From Gemmatimonadales bacterium (GTDB lineage: Bacteria > Gemmatimonadota > Gemmatimonadetes > Gemmatimonadales > GWC2-71-9), in the NCBI GenBank assembly GCA_013813145.1, contig JACCSE010000242.1:1-5919 (forward strand): a DNA stretch of 5,919 nt. The letters run 5' to 3'. Below, piece by piece: positions 4,029-5,919 of the stretch (the first letter of the stretch is position 1; the number at the start of each line of letters is the position of its first letter). A model generated the notes under the pieces. That model did not search any database. It had not been told where the DNA came from and saw nothing but the letters and a program-made list of their open reading frames with translations. The position numbers and the translations under genes were made by a program.

Positions 4029-5919
4029 CCGTCACTCTCAATCCGCTCTACCGCTTCGAGACCTTCGTGGTCGGCTCGGCCAACCGGCTGGCGGTGACCG
4101 CGGCCAAGGCCGTGGCCGAGTCCCCGGGGACGGTCTACAATCCGCTCTTCATCTACGCCCGCCCCGGTCTGGGAAAGACCCACCTTCTGATGGGGCTGGG
4201 GCACGCGGCGCGGGCGATCAATCCGCGGCTCGCGGTCGAATACCTGACCCTCGACGAGTTCGTCGAGGCCTTCCACGCCGCCATCGCCGCGGGTCAGGGT
4301 GAGGTGTACCGCAAGCGCTTTCTCGACGTGGATCTGCTCCTGGTGGACGACGTGCAGTTCCTGACCCACCGCCGCGAGATGCAGGCGGAGCTGCTCCGCC
4401 TCACCGACGCGCTCCAGACCGCCAACCGGCAGATCGTGCTGACCAGCGATCGCCCGCCCGCCGAGATCGAGGCGCTGGACGAGCGGCTGATTCGTCGGTT
4501 CGCCGGTGGGCTGATCATCGACGTGTCCGCGCCCGACTACGAGACCCGGGTCGCCATCCTGCGCCGCAAAGCGGAAGAGCGCCGCGCCACCTTCACCGAA
4601 GGTGTGCTCGAAGCGGTAGCGGCACTCGGCATCGACAATGTCCGGGAGCTGCTGGGCGCGTTGAATCGGTTGATCGCGTTCCAGGCCGTGAGCGAAGGGC
4701 CGATCAGCTCGGAGGAGGCGCGGGAGCTGATTGGCGGGACAGCGGGGCAGCGGGGCAGGGGGGCAGTCGCTGGCTCCCCGGAGCCCGCTCCCGCCCCGGA
4801 GCAAACTGCCCCGCTACCCCCCGGCCCCGCTGCCCCCCTGGCTCCCGACGAGTTCTCCGACTTCCTCTCCGAGATCTCCGCCACCGTCGCGCAGCAGGTC
4901 GATGCCTGGCGGACGCAGATCGAAGCCGCCGCGCTGCGTTGGGATGGCGAAGGTTATCGGACGGCGCGGCTCCGGGCGATGCTGGTCCGGGAGATGGTGG
5001 ACGATCCGGAGCGGGCGCTGGCCGAGTTCGAGTCCGACGTTCGGCGGCTCCAGGCTTTCGAGGCCGAGGCGGCCGACCTGGCGCCCGATCTGGCGGGGCA
5101 CGCCGAGTTCCGCGACCCTGGCGATCTCCCCGCGGCCGAGGCGCTGCTCCAGCGCGCTCGCGACGGCGCGCACCCGCCGCCCGCTCCCTCGCCGCTCTGG
5201 CGGCTGGAGGACCTGGTCGAGACGGCGGGCAACCGGATGGCGCTCCAGGCCGCACGTGGTATCGCCGAGGAGCCCGGCGCCAAGTACAACCCTCTAGTGA
5301 TCGCCGGCGCTTCAGGGGTAGGGAAGACGCACCTGCTGCACGCGGTCGGCCACGCGCTCGCGGCCCGGCTCACCGGGCCGGTGGCATGTCTCAGTGCGCC
5401 CGAGCTCACGGGCGAGCTCATCGAGGCGATCGACCGCGACGCGGTCGGCACCTGGCGCGCCCGGTACCGCCGGATCGGCGCGTTCCTGCTCGACGACGTG
5501 CACCTGATCGCCGAGAAGGACCGTACTCAGGAGGAGCTGTTCGTCCTGTTCAACCTGCTGGCCGAGTCGGGCCGCCAGATGATCTTCACCTCCGCGGTGC
5601 CACTGGCGGAGCTGGCCGGCGTGGAGGCTCGGCTCCGCACCCGGCTGGAGGGCGGTCTCGTAGTGGATCTTCCCCCACCCGGCGCCGAGATCCGTGCCCG
5701 GATACTGGCCCGTGAACTCGAGACCAAACTCGGCGGCTCCCACGAGGGGTTGGCTACCTATCTGGCCGCTCGCCCGGTCGACTCCCTGCGCGCCGCCCAG
5801 GCTCTCCTCCAACGCGTCCTCCAGGCCGCCGAAGCCACCGGTCAAGCCCCGACCATCGCGCTCGCCCGCGACATCCTGGACGGCGCCAACGAACCACCTG
5901 CCCCCCCGCCCCCCCGACC
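4025..5919 (+). CDS. Tandem DnaA-type AAA+ ATPase, 3' end outside window
   Basis: The frame stays open from the GTG at 4025 to the right edge: 631 residues, no stop. Residues 1-238 resemble DnaA domain III from its first residues (LNPLYRFETFVVGSANR): Walker A ARPGLGKTHLL at 45-55, Walker B LLLVDDVQFL around Asp108-Asp109, sensor I TSDRPP at 140-145, box VII DERLIRRF with arginine finger Arg158, sensor II Arg207 in DNVREL. Residues 239-274 are a Pro/Ala/Gly linker; 275 to about 390 are helical and charged. Residues 392-620 are a second, more diverged copy: GASGVGKTHLL from 428, FLLDDVHLI around Asp490-Asp491, TSAVP at 522-526 (sensor I Asp replaced by Ala524), Arg540, Arg589. A Pro-rich stretch follows at 623-631. 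Domains I/II are absent at the N-terminus and no DnaA DNA-binding domain IV (DHTTV motif) is visible, so this is not the replication initiator. Both sites look able to bind ATP. Overlap with mglA suggests a shared function; the role is unknown. Confidence 0.9.
   Translation, partial: MTVTLNPLYRFETFVVGSANRLAVTAAKAVAESPGTVYNPLFIYARPGLGKTHLLMGLGHAARAINPRLAVEYLTLDEFVEAFHAAIAAGQGEVYRKRFLDVDLLLVDDVQFLTHRREMQAELLRLTDALQTANRQIVLTSDRPPAEIEALDERLIRRFAGGLIIDVSAPDYETRVAILRRKAEERRATFTEGVLEAVAALGIDNVRELLGALNRLIAFQAVSEGPISSEEARELIGGTAGQRGRGAVAGSPEPAPAPEQTAPLPPGPAAPLAPDEFSDFLSEISATVAQQVDAWRTQIEAAALRWDGEGYRTARLRAMLVREMVDDPERALAEFESDVRRLQAFEAEAADLAPDLAGHAEFRDPGDLPAAEALLQRARDGAHPPPAPSPLWRLEDLVETAGNRMALQAARGIAEEPGAKYNPLVIAGASGVGKTHLLHAVGHALAARLTGPVACLSAPELTGELIEAIDRDAVGTWRARYRRIGAFLLDDVHLIAEKDRTQEELFVLFNLLAESGRQMIFTSAVPLAELAGVEARLRTRLEGGLVVDLPPPGAEIRARILARELETKLGGSHEGLATYLAARPVDSLRAAQALLQRVLQAAEATGQAPTIALARDILDGANEPPAPPPPR
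4736..4763 (+). other. Possible G-quadruplex motif, + strand
   Basis: Four G tracts (GGG at 4736-4738, GGGG at 4744-4747, GGGG at 4752-4755, G6 at 4758-4763) are separated by loops of 5, 4 and 2 bases, satisfying the usual G3+N1-7 rule. The repeat has a strict 8-base spacing (unit CAGCGGGG, last unit CAGGGGGG). It lies in the coding strand, so the mRNA could fold too. Confidence 0.5.
4740..4832. repeat. Imperfect inverted repeat built from an 8-base G-rich unit, in the interdomain linker
   Basis: The left arm 4740-4767 and the reverse complement of the right arm 4805-4832 agree at 24 of 28 positions by hand alignment, with a 37-base spacer. Each arm is itself a cluster of an 8-base unit close to CAGCGGGG; on the right the pattern runs on to 4838. 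Because 8 is not a multiple of 3, the units are read in changing frames and encode only low-complexity residues (Gln/Arg/Gly on the left, Pro/Ala/Leu on the right). A 9-base direct repeat CTGGCTCCC also occurs at 4770-4778 and 4838-4846. The array sits exactly in the linker between the ATPase halves. It is not a terminator: there is no T tract and it is within an open gene. Confidence 0.7.
4809..4838 (-). other. Possible G-quadruplex motif, - strand
   Basis: On the + strand there are C tracts at 4809-4812, 4817-4822, 4825-4828 and 4833-4838, starting exactly 8 bases apart. Read on the - strand this gives four G tracts of 4 or 6 with loops of 4, 2 and 4 bases. It is the opposite-strand partner of the motif at 4736-4763. 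Confidence 0.5.

Noticed and set aside
4025..4750. Hda (regulatory inactivation of DnaA)
   Set aside because: There is no sliding-clamp binding motif at the N-terminus (it begins MTVTLNPLYRF), and the chain is far longer than Hda at about 230 residues.
3704..4804. A 366-codon open frame on the - strand across the start of the ATPase gene
   Set aside because: The + strand here encodes unmistakable MglA and DnaA-type motifs; the antisense product shows no family character.
4740..4840. Rho-independent terminator
   Set aside because: The hairpin is followed by no T tract and lies in the middle of an open gene between two conserved domains.
4736..4840. CRISPR-like or tandem array
   Set aside because: The units are 8 bases with no spacers of constant length, and the two clusters are in opposite orientation.
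4025..5919. The chromosomal replication initiator dnaA
   Set aside because: The protein starts directly at domain III, has two ATPase units, and shows no domain IV DHTTV motif. No DnaA-box cluster or dnaN neighbour was seen.

Overview
The window is a very GC-rich stretch of bacterial DNA (by eye about 70% G+C) that is coding almost end to end on the + strand. It holds seven genes in one orientation. The first is cut by the left edge and the last by the right edge. No junction has a gap longer than 5 bases, and four junctions overlap (8, 4, 1 and 4 bases), so it reads as the interior of a single translationally coupled operon. No promoter, terminator, RNA gene, mobile element or CRISPR array is visible. 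The composition and the combination of genes (TPR proteins, DUF4388, roadblock/LC7 proteins, an MglA-type GTPase, a DnaA-type ATPase) would suit Gemmatimonadota or another deep-branching Gram-negative lineage such as Myxococcota, Acidobacteriota or Eisenbacteria. That placement is inferred from general knowledge, not measured.

Layout. Positions 2-691: the C-terminal part of a pure TPR protein with six consecutive 34-residue repeats. 695-1744: a DUF4388 (PATAN-type) protein with a winged-helix-like middle and a C-terminal TPR unit. 1737-2615: a TPR array joined by a proline-rich linker to a roadblock/LC7 domain. 2612-2959 and 2959-3420: two stand-alone roadblock/LC7 proteins (MglB-like). 3426-4028: an MglA-family small GTPase with its diagnostic motifs intact. 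4025 to the right edge: a long uninterrupted reading frame encoding two tandem DnaA-type AAA+ ATPase domains. It has no visible DnaA N-terminal or DNA-binding domain and is separated into two halves by a repeat-derived Pro/Ala-rich linker.

How the parts may work together. MglA and roadblock proteins form GTPase/regulator pairs; in Myxococcus and Thermus, MglB is the GAP that sets MglA polarity. Here the GTPase has three roadblock domains encoded directly upstream, plus TPR and DUF4388 scaffold or adaptor proteins, and it overlaps by four bases a gene for a double DnaA-like ATPase. The simplest reading is a signalling or polarity module in which a Ras-like switch is linked to an oligomerising nucleotide-dependent AAA+ protein. 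The genes and domains are clear, but the functional coupling is inference. The most notable points are the tandem DnaA-like ATPase itself and, inside its linker, two opposed clusters of an 8-base G-rich repeat that could form a hairpin or G-quadruplexes.
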